Positions 23,316 through 32,713 are shown, numbered from the stretch's first letter. The stretch: DNA of 40,935 bases from an uncultured Clostridiaceae bacterium (GCA_947177415.1 CAMWUK010000026.1:1-40935); one strand, 5' to 3'. The notes: a model not told the origin generated them from the sequence alone. Program-made: numbers and translations.

Positions 23316-23344
23316 TTGCATTCTTGTATCTTTTATGATATAAT
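23316..23344 (+). promoter_or_regulatory. Promoter of the cda operon
   Basis: TTGCAT (23316-23321), 17-bp spacer, TATAAT (23339-23344). Confidence 0.7.
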
Positions 23345-23400
23345 GAAAAATACTTATGTACGTTTTTATTCTATGAAAAGAATTTCAGTAGCAGAGGTGG

Positions 23401-23808
23401 ATGGTAGTGGTAGATTTAGAAAAAGTAAGAATTATGACAAAACTTGCTGCTTTTGAGCAGAAAGAGGAAGAAGATGCCATTAAAATAACCAGGTATTACC
23501 AGGGAGATTATGTGCGTTATGAATTATTAAAAACTTTGGCATGTGTAACAGTAGGTTATATGTGTTTGTGTGTATTAGGACTCTTATACCAAGTAGAATA
23601 TCTGATTGGCAATGCAACGAAGCTCAATTATCCACAGATACTTGGACAAGTGGTTAGTGGTTATTGTATACTACTGGTTTTGTATGGCATTGGTGTGTCA
23701 TTAGCATATATATATCAATATCACAAAGCAAAAAAGAAGATAAAAGGATATGATAAAAATTTGCATATATTAAGACAATTGTATCGAAGAGATCAGGAAA
23801 GGGAATAG
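23401..23808 (+). CDS. Unrecognised two-TM protein at the head of the cda operon
   Basis: About 135 aa. A charged N-terminal region (~1-40), two transmembrane helices (about 42-62 and 80-105), and a basic C-terminal tail (HKAKKKIKGYDKNLHILRQL). ATG 23401 directly follows GAGGTGG; GTG 23407 is better spaced and may be the real start. First gene after the operon promoter and 19 bp from the next gene. No family recognised; its constant place next to cdaA in this window suggests a membrane role connected with it. Confidence 0.6.
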   Translation: MVVVDLEKVRIMTKLAAFEQKEEEDAIKITRYYQGDYVRYELLKTLACVTVGYMCLCVLGLLYQVEYLIGNATKLNYPQILGQVVSGYCILLVLYGIGVSLAYIYQYHKAKKKIKGYDKNLHILRQLYRRDQERE

Positions 23809-23827
23809 TAAGAAGCAGAGGTTAAGT

Positions 23828-24847
23828 ATGGGTAAAAAAATATATTTAAAGACAGTATTAGAGTGGAGAGAGAAACTATATACCTATTACATAGGTTATG
23901 AGAAATATATAAAGATATTAGTAAAATTTATCATGGCTTTTGTAGCATTTTATATGGTAGCGAATCAACTGCCTTATCAGGATAAACTGACAAAGCCATG
24001 GATTCTTTTTGGTTTGTCTTTTATTGGAATGATTCTGCCATATAGTATCCTTACCCTAATGGTTATTTTGACAGCTATTTTGCAGATATATTTTCTCTCA
24101 CCTGTTTTAGCAGCTATGGTAGCAGTTATAGCATTTGTTTTATATTTGATGCTTGCAAGATATGACCATAAGTCAATTGTGGCAGCAGTATTCCTTCCGA
24201 TATTTATTATTTGGAAGATACCATTTGTAATTGCTTTAATATTAGGTTTATTTTTTGGACCAGCGGGTATGTTGACAGCTGCTTGTGGTGTGGTTATGTA
24301 TTATGTATTACATGTAGTGAAAGATATGCCGATAGGACAAGAGAGTAATGTAACAGATATTATAACATTAGTGCATACATTTTTGGATGCAGTTATCAAG
24401 AATAAGAATATGTATGTTATGTTGCTTGCTATAGTAGCTGTGGTATTTATTACATGGTTTATCCGGACAAGAAAGATGAATTATGCATTTGAACTTGCTA
24501 TCTTAGCAGGAATAGTTTGTGGTTTTCTTATGCTTCTGCTAGGAAATTTAATGTATGAAAGTGAATTCTCTGTTATGTGGGTTTTTCTAGGATGTCTGAT
24601 TGCTGGTGCAATTGGATATATTGTACATTTTATGCACATGGTTTTAGATTATGGGCAGACGGAAGAAGTACAATTTGAGGACGATGATTATTATTACTAT
24701 GTGAGAGCCGTACCAAAGATGAAAATGACTATTGAAAATAGGAAGGTAAAGAGGATTTATTCTAGTCAAGGTGTAACTGGTAATAATGGAAATGCAAGAA
24801 GTAGAAGAACCTCAGAAAGAAATAAGTCCAATCATAATAGAAGATAA
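23828..24847 (+). CDS. Polytopic membrane protein of the cda operon
   Basis: A 339-aa protein. An amphipathic N-terminus precedes about eight hydrophobic segments between residues ~28 and 285, including VLAAMVAVIAFVLYLMLARY and FVIALILGLFFGPAGMLTAA. The cytoplasmic C-terminal tail contains QFEDDDYYYYVRAVPKM (about 285-300) and ends in a basic, Asn/Ser/Arg-rich stretch. The FEDDDYYYYV segment looks like a conserved docking motif. AGAGGT site. 41 bp before cdaA and same direction. Function unknown. Confidence 0.65.
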   Translation: MGKKIYLKTVLEWREKLYTYYIGYEKYIKILVKFIMAFVAFYMVANQLPYQDKLTKPWILFGLSFIGMILPYSILTLMVILTAILQIYFLSPVLAAMVAVIAFVLYLMLARYDHKSIVAAVFLPIFIIWKIPFVIALILGLFFGPAGMLTAACGVVMYYVLHVVKDMPIGQESNVTDIITLVHTFLDAVIKNKNMYVMLLAIVAVVFITWFIRTRKMNYAFELAILAGIVCGFLMLLLGNLMYESEFSVMWVFLGCLIAGAIGYIVHFMHMVLDYGQTEEVQFEDDDYYYYVRAVPKMKMTIENRKVKRIYSSQGVTGNNGNARSRRTSERNKSNHNRR

Positions 24848-24887
24848 ATTGGTGAATAATTGAGGATTAAGAAATGGGGAGGGCAAT

Positions 24888-25751
24888 ATGGATAGAATTC
24901 TGGATTTTATTAAGAAGTATGGTTCATGGATGGAATTACCTTCAATTACATTTATTGATATTTTGGAAATCGCGATTATTGCCTTTGGTATATATCAGGT
25001 AATTGTCTGGGTAAAGAAAACCAGAGCCTGGATGCTGGTAAAAGGATTGATTGTGCTATTAGTTATATGTTTAATTGCAATCATTCTGAATATGAATGTT
25101 GTTTTGTGGATATTTCAAAAAACAGTAGGAGTGGGAATTACTGCATTGATTATTGTTTTTCAGCCAGAACTTCGTAAAGCATTGGAACAGCTTGGAAGAA
25201 AGCAGATTTTTAAACCACTTTTAGTGTTTGATAACCAAAAGGCAGAGAATGAGAAGTTTTCAGAAAAGACGATTAATGAGATTGTCCGGGCAACTTATGA
25301 ACTTGCAAGAGCAAAGACAGGTGCACTTATTGTGCTTGGGAATGAAGTAACTCTTGCAGAATATGAAAGAACAGGAATTGTTTTAGATTCCTTGGTAAGC
25401 AGCCAGTTATTAATTAATATATTTGAACATAATACTCCTTTGCATGATGGTGCTATAATCATCCAAAAGGACAGAATTACATCTGCGACTTGTTACTTGC
25501 CATTATCAGATAATATGGAGTTAAGCAAAGATTTAGGAACCAGACATAGAGCAGGAGTGGGAATTAGTGAGGTAACAGATAGTTTGACCATAATTGTGTC
25601 AGAGGAAACCGGAAAAGTATCTATTGCTTTTGGTGGCGAATTATTGCGAAATGTAGACGGAGAATATTTAAAAGCAAAGATAACTAATTTCACTGGTTCT
25701 CCAAGAATTAACAAGAGAAGATTACGTTTTTGGAAACGTAAGGAAGAGTAA
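24888..25751 (+). CDS. cdaA: Diadenylate cyclase CdaA
   Basis: A 287-aa membrane-bound enzyme that joins two ATP into cyclic di-AMP, the essential second messenger for osmolyte and cell-wall control in Firmicutes. Three N-terminal transmembrane helices (about 20-38, 46-66, 70-90), then the DAC (DisA_N) domain with both catalytic motifs intact: HDGAIII (D187) and TRHRAGVGISE (R219-H220-R221). Length is as expected. GGGAGG site. The YbbR/CdaR gene follows 24 bp after, the classic cdaA-cdaR pair; the usual third partner glmM is not next here. Confidence 0.97.
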   Translation: MDRILDFIKKYGSWMELPSITFIDILEIAIIAFGIYQVIVWVKKTRAWMLVKGLIVLLVICLIAIILNMNVVLWIFQKTVGVGITALIIVFQPELRKALEQLGRKQIFKPLLVFDNQKAENEKFSEKTINEIVRATYELARAKTGALIVLGNEVTLAEYERTGIVLDSLVSSQLLINIFEHNTPLHDGAIIIQKDRITSATCYLPLSDNMELSKDLGTRHRAGVGISEVTDSLTIIVSEETGKVSIAFGGELLRNVDGEYLKAKITNFTGSPRINKRRLRFWKRKEE

Positions 25752-25774
25752 TAGTAAGAGACTGTGAGGTGGGA

Positions 25775-27130
25775 ATGGTGAAAGAGAAGATAATGAATAA
25801 TTTTGCATTAAAGATATTGGCAGTGGTGGTTGCCATTTTGGTGTGGATCGTTGTGGTGAATCTGGAGGATCCTCACGCTTCCAAAACATTCCGTAATATT
25901 ACTGTGAAGATTTTAAATGAAGAGGCAATCGCTTCTTTAGATAAAGTGTATGAAGTGAAATCTGGTGGTATAATAAATGTAAAAGCCAGTGCCAGACAAA
26001 GTGTGCTTGCAAAACTGAGTGCTTCGGACATTGTGGCAGAAGCAGATTTATCCAATTTGTCTTTGACAAATGCAGTTTCCATTAAACTTAGCTGTCCTAG
26101 ATATGAGAATGTGAACTTACAGCCTGATGTGGAAATGTTAAAGATTACTTTAGAGGATGAAGCAACTGCACAATTTAAGGTTGATGTGAACACAGTAGGC
26201 ACCCCTCCAGAAGGATTTGCTTTAGGCGATGTGATTGTAAGACCAAATCTAATTAAAGTATCAGGGGCACAATCTTTAGTTGAACGTATTTCAGAAGTTC
26301 GTGTAGAAGTGGATGTGTCTAATATGACAGAGGATTTCAAAAAGCGTGTAGAACCAAAAGCTTATGATGCTAACGGGAAACTTATGGATGATACCAGACT
26401 AACTTTCAGTTCTACAGAAGTTCGTGTCAGTGTGGGGATTAATGAAACAAAAGAAGTTCCTGTAAATATTACAACAACAGGCGAACCACACACAGGATAC
26501 CATTTAATTTCTGTGGAATATGAGCCAAAACAATTGCAAATTACTGGAAAAGAAAGAACAATATCAAAAATTACAGAGATTCCAATTACTATAGATATCA
26601 GTGGCAGAACTACGGATTTAGAAACAGAACTTTTATTAACAGACTATTTACCAGATGGAATAAGTGTAGTCGGAGAAGTGAACTCTGTTAATTTAAAGCT
26701 CACAATTTCTAAGCAGGAACCTCAAAAGGTACAAATACCGCTAAGCGATATTGAAATACGGAATTTAGATGATGAAATGGAACTAGAGTATAGAATAGAT
26801 GCTGCTTTTGTAGAAATTTTCGCTATTTATCTTTCAAACAATGAGAGTCAGATTATCCAATCTACGGATTTTGAACCTTATATAGATTGTCAGGATTTAA
26901 AAGAAGGAAACCATGAATTAGTGGTGAAGTTTGAGGAGTTATCCAATGGGATTCAGATTTTGAAGGAGGTTTCTGTAAAAGTAAGGATTAAGACCAAAGA
27001 AGTAGAGAATATACCAGGTACAAAGAAACCAGAGACAAGCCATACACCAGATCCTGTAGAAGAGACACCGGAACCTTCTAATGGAGCAGAAGAAGAACCA
27101 GAGGAATCTACAGAACCAGAAGAACAGTAG
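25775..27130 (+). CDS. cdaR: CdaR (YbbR-domain protein), regulator of CdaA
   Basis: About 451 aa. One N-terminal transmembrane helix (LKILAVVVAILVWIVVV) with the family's W.VV..EDP motif, then four YbbR domains outside the membrane: approximately 35-125, 130-220, 225-315 and 320-410. The repeated 'V.V...G.p..G..l..v...P' pattern is visible (VDVNTVGTPPEGFALGDVIV, VNITTTGEPHTGYHLISVEY). The last ~35 residues are an acidic Pro/Glu/Thr tail. Start at ATG 25775 or GTG 25778 after GAGGTGG. CdaR binds CdaA through the membrane and modulates c-di-AMP synthesis in Bacillus and relatives. Confidence 0.92.
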   Translation: MVKEKIMNNFALKILAVVVAILVWIVVVNLEDPHASKTFRNITVKILNEEAIASLDKVYEVKSGGIINVKASARQSVLAKLSASDIVAEADLSNLSLTNAVSIKLSCPRYENVNLQPDVEMLKITLEDEATAQFKVDVNTVGTPPEGFALGDVIVRPNLIKVSGAQSLVERISEVRVEVDVSNMTEDFKKRVEPKAYDANGKLMDDTRLTFSSTEVRVSVGINETKEVPVNITTTGEPHTGYHLISVEYEPKQLQITGKERTISKITEIPITIDISGRTTDLETELLLTDYLPDGISVVGEVNSVNLKLTISKQEPQKVQIPLSDIEIRNLDDEMELEYRIDAAFVEIFAIYLSNNESQIIQSTDFEPYIDCQDLKEGNHELVVKFEELSNGIQILKEVSVKVRIKTKEVENIPGTKKPETSHTPDPVEETPEPSNGAEEEPEESTEPEEQ

Positions 27131-27151
27131 ACAGCCGGAATGGAGGATTAT

Positions 27152-28816
27152 ATGTTAAATTATCAAAGGTACAAACGTGTACCAGTAGTGGAATTACCAA
27201 ACAGACAGTGGCCAAATAAAGAAATTGAAAATGCACCTGTATGGTGTAGTGTAGATTTGAGAGATGGGAATCAGGCTTTAATAGAGCCAATGGTAGTGGA
27301 GGAGAAGATTGAATTTTTTAAACTTCTTGTGAAACTGGGATTTAAGGAAATTGAAATAGGATTCCCATCTGCATCTCAATTAGAATATGATTTTTTAAGA
27401 GAATTGGTAAAGAGAGATTTAATACCAGATGATGTTACAGTGCAGGTATTGGTACAATGTAGAGAACATTTAATTGAAAAAACTTTTGAATCTTTGCAGG
27501 GGATTAAGAAAGCAATTGTACACATTTATAATTCTACTTCTACTTTGCAGAGAGATGTTGTTTTTCAGATGAGTAAAGAAGAGATTATAGATATTGCTAT
27601 AGAAGGCACAAAATTAGTAAAGAAGTATGAAAAAGATTTTCCAGGAGATATTATTCTTGAATATTCTCCAGAAAGCTTTACTGGAACAGAGCTTGATTTT
27701 TCTTTAGAGATTTGTGAAGCTGTATTAAAAGAATGGGGAGCAAGTAAGGAAAAACCAGTGATTATTAACTTGCCGGCAACCGTGGAGATGAATACACCAA
27801 ATGTATATGCAGACCAGATTGAATGGATGAGTACCCATTTTTCTAATCGTGAGGCAGTAATTTTAAGTATCCATCCACATAATGACAGAGGAACAGCTGT
27901 AGCTGCCGCAGAACTTGCTATGCTTGCAGGCTGTGACCGTGTGGAAGGAACCTTGTTCGGAAATGGAGAACGTACTGGAAATGTAGATATTTTAAATATT
28001 GCTTACAATATGTTCTCCCAAGGAATCAATCCAATGCTTGCCATTGAAGATGTAAATGAAATTATTGATGTTTATGAGCGATGTAATAAGATACCTGTAC
28101 ACATCCGTCATCCTTATGCAGGAAAATTGGTGTTTACTGCTTTTTCCGGTTCCCATCAGGATGCCATTAATAAAGGTGTTAAGGCAATGAAGGAACGTAA
28201 TCAGGATTGGTGGGAAGTGCCATACTTGCCAATCGATCCAGCGGATGTAGGAAGAAAATACGAACCGATTGTCCGTATCAATAGCCAGTCTGGTAAAGGC
28301 GGAGTAGCCTTTGTCATGGACAGTTGTTATGGATTTAAACTGCCTAAAGGTATGCACAAAGAATTTGCCAGTGTAATACAGGAAATCTCTGAAGAACAGG
28401 GAGAAGTGCCACCAGACCAGATTATGAAAGAGTTTAAGAAAAATTATCTGGATAAGAAAGAACCATATCATTTCCGAAAGGGCATTTTAGAAGATTTACC
28501 AGATGAGGAAAAGTATAATACAAAGGTTCAAATCTGGTATACAGAGAATGGAGAAGAAAAGAATTTTTGTGCAAAAGGTTCTGGTCCAATTGAGGCAGTG
28601 CAACGAGGATTACAAGAAGTACTAGGATGCAAAATCAAGGTACTTGATTATACAGAACATGCACTTGGTGAAGGCTCTGGTGCCCAGGCAGCTGCTTATA
28701 TCCATTTGATGAATGAGGATACAGGAATATCTACTTATGGTGTAGGAGTAAGTTCCAATATCACAAGAGCATCTATTCGTGGTATTTTTAGTGCAGTGAA
28801 CCGGATGAAAGACTAA
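27152..28816 (+). CDS. leuA: 2-isopropylmalate synthase, yeast-type LeuA
   Basis: A 554-aa enzyme that condenses acetyl-CoA with 2-ketoisovalerate, the first committed step of leucine synthesis. The N-terminus (NRQWPNKEIENAPVWCSVDL, then RDGNQALIEPM) is diagnostic of the longer yeast-type branch. HPHNDRGTAVAAAELAMLAG with the metal-binding histidines is at about 236-256, and FGNGERTGNVD follows. C-terminal regulatory LeuA dimer domain ~430-550, ending TRASIRGIFSAVNRM. Start at 27152 has GGAGG 5 bp before; the upstream ATG overlaps that site. It is 21 bp behind cdaR with no leader, T-box or attenuator between, so it probably reads through from the cda operon. No other leu genes are present. 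Confidence 0.95.
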   Translation: MLNYQRYKRVPVVELPNRQWPNKEIENAPVWCSVDLRDGNQALIEPMVVEEKIEFFKLLVKLGFKEIEIGFPSASQLEYDFLRELVKRDLIPDDVTVQVLVQCREHLIEKTFESLQGIKKAIVHIYNSTSTLQRDVVFQMSKEEIIDIAIEGTKLVKKYEKDFPGDIILEYSPESFTGTELDFSLEICEAVLKEWGASKEKPVIINLPATVEMNTPNVYADQIEWMSTHFSNREAVILSIHPHNDRGTAVAAAELAMLAGCDRVEGTLFGNGERTGNVDILNIAYNMFSQGINPMLAIEDVNEIIDVYERCNKIPVHIRHPYAGKLVFTAFSGSHQDAINKGVKAMKERNQDWWEVPYLPIDPADVGRKYEPIVRINSQSGKGGVAFVMDSCYGFKLPKGMHKEFASVIQEISEEQGEVPPDQIMKEFKKNYLDKKEPYHFRKGILEDLPDEEKYNTKVQIWYTENGEEKNFCAKGSGPIEAVQRGLQEVLGCKIKVLDYTEHALGEGSGAQAAAYIHLMNEDTGISTYGVGVSSNITRASIRGIFSAVNRMKD

Positions 28817-28882
28817 AAAGGTGTATAAAATAACGGATAAGCAGTCTTAGGGTTATTAATTGATTTTGAAAGGAGCATTAGA

Positions 28883-29659
28883 GTGAAGAAGTATATTGCA
28901 AATTTTATGAAGTATAAATATCTATTATCTGAACTTGTAAAAAAAGACATTAAATTAAAATACAGGCGTTCAAAACTTGGAATATTGTGGACACTTTTGG
29001 AACCTTTGTTAACTATGATTGTTTTGTCGTTAGTGTTTTCTGAATTGAGAGGAAATGCAGACAGGACTTTTCCTGTATACATTCTTACCGGCAGGTTGTT
29101 ATATTCCTATTTTAGCAATGGAACTAAAGTGGCAGCCAGGTCTATACGAAGTCACAGTAGTATGATGAGAAAAGTATACATTCCCAAATATATGTACCCA
29201 CTATCCTCTATATTGTCCAATTTTATTATCTTTTTAATTTCTTTGATTGTATTGGTTGGCGTTAGTCTCGTTTTAAGAATAAAGATTACATTACATGTAT
29301 TGGAAGGAATTTATCCATTAGTATTACTTTTCTTATTAACATTAGGAGTTGGCTTGATTCTAGCCACGCTAGAAGTATTCTTCCGGGATTTGGAATATCT
29401 TTGGGGTGTGGTGTTGATGATTATTATGTATTGTAGTGCGATTTTCTATCCAGCAGATATGTTAAAAGGAAATAAGAGTATTATTTTGGATTTGAATCCC
29501 TTGTATGCTTTAATAAAGAATTTTCGAAATGCAGTTCTGTATGGAATAGGACCTGATTATGGAGCATTAGCATACGCAGGTACTTTTTCGATAATCGCAT
29601 TGATCATAGGAGTTATAGCATTCTATAAAAAGCAAGATGAATTTATTCTAAATCTGTAG
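28883..29659 (+). CDS. ABC-2 type polysaccharide export permease (TagG/Wzm-like)
   Basis: A 258-aa integral membrane protein with six transmembrane segments. The N-terminus has the family's amphipathic helix and LVKKDIKLKYRRSKLGILWT (about 18-38), the hallmark of ABC-2 permeases for wall teichoic acid or O-antigen. GTG start with AAAGGAG 7 bp upstream. The ATPase follows at 29781. No glycosyltransferases or teichoic-acid genes lie nearby, so the exported polymer is unknown. Confidence 0.9.
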   Translation: MKKYIANFMKYKYLLSELVKKDIKLKYRRSKLGILWTLLEPLLTMIVLSLVFSELRGNADRTFPVYILTGRLLYSYFSNGTKVAARSIRSHSSMMRKVYIPKYMYPLSSILSNFIIFLISLIVLVGVSLVLRIKITLHVLEGIYPLVLLFLLTLGVGLILATLEVFFRDLEYLWGVVLMIIMYCSAIFYPADMLKGNKSIILDLNPLYALIKNFRNAVLYGIGPDYGALAYAGTFSIIALIIGVIAFYKKQDEFILNL

Positions 29660-29681
29660 TAAAAGTTCACATGATGTTACA

Positions 29682-29708
29682 GTAAACGCATTAAATAAAT
29701 GTGTTTAC
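29682..29708. other. Hairpin between the ABC exporter genes
   Basis: GTAAACGCATT / AATGTGTTTAC (one G-T pair), five-base loop. No T run. It could reduce read-through to, or stabilise, the downstream ATPase message. Confidence 0.4.
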
Positions 29709-29780
29709 TATAATTGCTCCGCAGGGATGATTAATGGCAGATATATGTATGAGGATATAGAATGAAATGGAGGAATGTTT

Positions 29781-30611
29781 ATGGCAGAAAAAAAGACAGC
29801 CTTAAAAGTAGAGAATGTTGGAATGCGATTTAATTTAAGTTCTGAAAAAGTAGATAGTTTGAAGGAATATTTTATAAAATTTGTAAAAAAAGAACTACAC
29901 TACCATGAATTTTGGGCATTAAAAGATGTAAGTTTTGAAGTGAAAAAAGGAGAACATCTTGGTATTGTTGGGTTAAATGGTGCTGGAAAAAGTACCTTGT
30001 TAAAAGTTATTGCAGGAGTGTTAAAGCCTACAGAAGGTAGCGTAAAGACAGTAGGGAAAATTGTACCTTTGCTGGAACTTGGTGCAGGATTTGACAAACA
30101 ATATACTGGTGCAGAAAATATCTATCTATATGGTGCATTGCTAGGATATACAAAGGAGTTTATTGATAAAAAGTTTAAAGAAATTGTAGAATTTTCTGAA
30201 TTGGGAGAGTTTATTAATGTTCCAGTGAAAAATTATTCTTCTGGTATGCGGGCAAGATTGGGATTTTCTATAGCAACTGTGGTAAGACCAGAGATTTTGA
30301 TATTGGATGAAGTTTTATCTGTTGGAGATGCCCAGTTTAAGAAGAAAAGCGAAAAAAAGATCCGTTCTATGTTTGAAGGTGGAGTAACTGTGTTATTTGT
30401 TTCCCATTCCTTGGAACAGGTAAAGCGTTTGTGTGATAAGGCAATTCTGCTAGAACATGGAAACATCATTGCCAAAGGAGATGTGGAGGATGTTGCCGCA
30501 ATTTATGCCGCAAAACTGGAGAAGAAAAGAAATGCGAAAAGAAAGAAAGAAAAAAAGATAGAACGGGAATTGGAAACAGAAGCAAGAAAAGCAAAAGAAC
30601 AAAGGAAGTAA
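29781..30611 (+). CDS. ABC polysaccharide exporter ATPase (TagH/Wzt-like)
   Basis: About 276 aa. Walker A GLNGAGKST (about 62-70), Q-loop region, signature YSSGMRARLGFSI (~150) and Walker B ILILDEVLSVGD (~168). The C-terminal ~50 residues are a Lys/Glu/Arg-rich helix instead of the carbohydrate-binding domain of long Wzt or the extended TagH tail. Start at 29781 is 8 bp after GGAGG; an ATG at 29775 is too near. Pairs with the ABC-2 permease 121 bp upstream to move a lipid-linked surface glycan out of the cell. Confidence 0.9.
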   Translation: MAEKKTALKVENVGMRFNLSSEKVDSLKEYFIKFVKKELHYHEFWALKDVSFEVKKGEHLGIVGLNGAGKSTLLKVIAGVLKPTEGSVKTVGKIVPLLELGAGFDKQYTGAENIYLYGALLGYTKEFIDKKFKEIVEFSELGEFINVPVKNYSSGMRARLGFSIATVVRPEILILDEVLSVGDAQFKKKSEKKIRSMFEGGVTVLFVSHSLEQVKRLCDKAILLEHGNIIAKGDVEDVAAIYAAKLEKKRNAKRKKEKKIERELETEARKAKEQRK

Positions 30612-30616
30612 AAGAT

Positions 30617-30650
30617 AAAGCACTTGGCTTATTATATGTCAAGTGCTTTT
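30617..30650 (+). terminator. Terminator of the ABC exporter operon
   Basis: AAAGCACTTG / CAAGTGCTTT, 13-base loop, then TATCTATTCT; 5 bp after the stop. Confidence 0.75.
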
Positions 30651-30657
30651 ATCTATT

Positions 30658-30729
30658 CTCAATTATTCACGTCCTATATTGCAGACCGCTGCTATCGCAG
30701 CTAGGAGCTGCTTAACAGCGGTCTGCAAT
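30658..30729. repeat. 55-bp inverted element, full palindromic copy; also typA terminator position
   Basis: CTCAATTATTCACGTCC, then an outer stem ATTGCAGACCGCTG/CAGCGGTCTGCAAT (30678-30691, 30716-30729) around GCAGCTaggAGCTGC. Bases 30658-30712 are the inverse of 23203-23256 with one mismatch. It lies 9 bp past the stop codon of the minus-strand typA and can fold as its terminator. Confidence 0.75.
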
Positions 30730-30738
30730 CATCGTCAA

Positions 30739-32568
30739 TTATTTATTGCTATTACGTTTTGCACGCATACGCATGGTAGTATCAAGAATCTTCTTGCGGA
30801 TACGAAGACTTTCGGGTGTGATTTCTAATAACTCATCTGTATCAATAAAATCAAGAGCTTCTTCCAAACTCATAATTTTAGGCGGAACAAGCCGAAGAGC
30901 TTCATCAGCACTGGAAGAACGGGTGTTAGTAAGATGTTTCGTTTTGCATACATTGACTTCAATATCATCCGTTTTACCATTTTGTCCAATTACCATACCC
31001 GCATATACTTTTTCACCAGGACCGACAAAAAGTGTACCACGTTCTTGTGCATTAAATAAACCATAGGTAATGGTTTCACCAGCTTCAAAAGCAATGAGGG
31101 AGCCACGGTCGCGGTATTGGATATCACCCTTGTAAGGACCATATTCCTCAAAAATAGTATTTAAGATACCATTTCCTTTTGTATCTGTCAGGAAATCCCC
31201 ACGATATCCAATTAAACCGCGGGAAGGAATAATAAATTCCAGTCTTTGGTAACCATCATTGGACATTCCCATATTTTGTAGTTCACCTTTTCTCTGGCTT
31301 AACTTTTCAATAACACTTCCAGAAAATTCTTCTGGTACATCAATGATTGCTCTTTCCATTGGTTCTAGCAATTTACCATTTTCATCTTCTTTATAAAGAA
31401 CTTCTGCTTTACTCACGGCAAATTCATAGCCTTCTCTACGCATATTTTCAATTAGGACAGATAAATGCAGTTCACCCCGGCCAGATACTTTAAATGCTTC
31501 TGTGGTGTCAGTTTCTTCCACACGAAGACTGACATCAGTATTTAACTCACGCATTAAGCGGTCACGAAGATGTCTGGATGTGACAAATTTGCCTTCTTGT
31601 CCGGCAAGAGGACTGTCATTTACCATAAAATGCATGGCAATGGTTGGTTCAGAAATTTTTTGGAAAGGAATGGCAACAGGAGAAGTTGGAGAACAAATCG
31701 TATCTCCAATCATTAAATCAGCTATACCTGCAATGGCAACAATAGATCCTGGTTTTGCTTCTGTTACTTCTACTTTTTCAAGACCTTCAAATTCGTAGAG
31801 TTTGGTTACTTTCACCTTTTTACACTTATCTGGTTCATGAGCGTTGACAATCACCGCTTCCTGATTTACTTTAATGGTACCATTATCTACTTTACCTACT
31901 CCAATTCTTCCCACATATTCATTGTAGTCAATGGTACTAATCAATGTTTGCAAATTGGCATCAGGGTCACCTTCTGGGGCAGGAATATAGCTTAAGATTG
32001 TTTCAAATAGAGGTTTCATATCTATTGGTTCATCCTCTGCTTTTAACATGGCGTAACCGGATTTAGCAGAAGCATAGATAAATGGACACTCCAGTTGATC
32101 TTCATTTGCATCCAAATCAATAAATAATTCTAATACTTCATCAATGACTTCATCAGGTCTTGCCTCTGGACGGTCAATTTTATTTAAACAAACAATAACA
32201 GGAAGTTGTAATTCCAGTGCTTTTTTTAACACAAATTTTGTTTGTGGCATAGGACCTTCAAAAGCATCTACAACCAAAATAACACCATTTACCATTTTTA
32301 GAACCCGCTCTACCTCACCACCAAAGTCAGCATGTCCTGGCGTGTCAATAATATTAATCTTTACATCCTTATATTCTACAGCTGTATTTTTAGATAGTAT
32401 GGTAATACCACGTTCACGCTCTAAGTCATTAGAGTCCATAACACGTTCCTGAACATTTTGGTTGGAACGGAATACACCACTTTGTTTTAATAATTCATCC
32501 ACCAATGTAGTTTTTCCATGGTCAACATGGGCAATAATGGCGATGTTTCTGATATCATTTCTTATCAT
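30739..32568 (-). CDS. typA: Translational GTPase TypA/BipA
   Basis: A 609-aa ribosome-associated GTPase of the EF-G/LepA superfamily. G1 AHVDHGKTTL (14-23), G2/switch ERGITILSKN, G3 DTPGHADFGGEV, G4 NKID (~129). Elongation-factor beta barrel domain 2 and domain V follow, with the BipA-specific C-terminal part (VCKTKHLTNTRSSSADEALR near 555). Full family length. ATG after AAAGAGGT. BipA supports ribosome assembly and stress adaptation. Monocistronic, with a palindrome in its promoter. Confidence 0.97.
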   Translation of the reverse strand: MIRNDIRNIAIIAHVDHGKTTLVDELLKQSGVFRSNQNVQERVMDSNDLERERGITILSKNTAVEYKDVKINIIDTPGHADFGGEVERVLKMVNGVILVVDAFEGPMPQTKFVLKKALELQLPVIVCLNKIDRPEARPDEVIDEVLELFIDLDANEDQLECPFIYASAKSGYAMLKAEDEPIDMKPLFETILSYIPAPEGDPDANLQTLISTIDYNEYVGRIGVGKVDNGTIKVNQEAVIVNAHEPDKCKKVKVTKLYEFEGLEKVEVTEAKPGSIVAIAGIADLMIGDTICSPTSPVAIPFQKISEPTIAMHFMVNDSPLAGQEGKFVTSRHLRDRLMRELNTDVSLRVEETDTTEAFKVSGRGELHLSVLIENMRREGYEFAVSKAEVLYKEDENGKLLEPMERAIIDVPEEFSGSVIEKLSQRKGELQNMGMSNDGYQRLEFIIPSRGLIGYRGDFLTDTKGNGILNTIFEEYGPYKGDIQYRDRGSLIAFEAGETITYGLFNAQERGTLFVGPGEKVYAGMVIGQNGKTDDIEVNVCKTKHLTNTRSSSADEALRLVPPKIMSLEEALDFIDTDELLEITPESLRIRKKILDTTMRMRAKRNSNK

Positions 32569-32649
32569 TTTTTTACCTCTTTCTTCATATTAAATTCTAT
32601 AAGCAACAATGTTTTACTGAAACATGTATTACTTTTAAGTCCACTGCTC

Positions 32650-32679
32650 ATTATATCATAACTATAAACAGTTATGATA
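32650..32679 (-). promoter_or_regulatory. typA promoter with palindrome
   Basis: Minus-strand -10 TATAAT at 32655-32650. A perfect 10-bp inverted repeat TATCATAACT/AGTTATGATA (32654-32663, 32670-32679) covers the spacer and touches the -10. The -35 is weak. It is well placed to be an operator. Confidence 0.5.
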
Positions 32680-32713
32680 GGTTTAATACAGTAGATTTTT
32701 ATTTTTTCGCAAA

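Noticed and set aside
27100-27151. T-box or attenuator for leuA
   Set aside because: The 21-bp gap to cdaR leaves no room, and no T-box core was seen.
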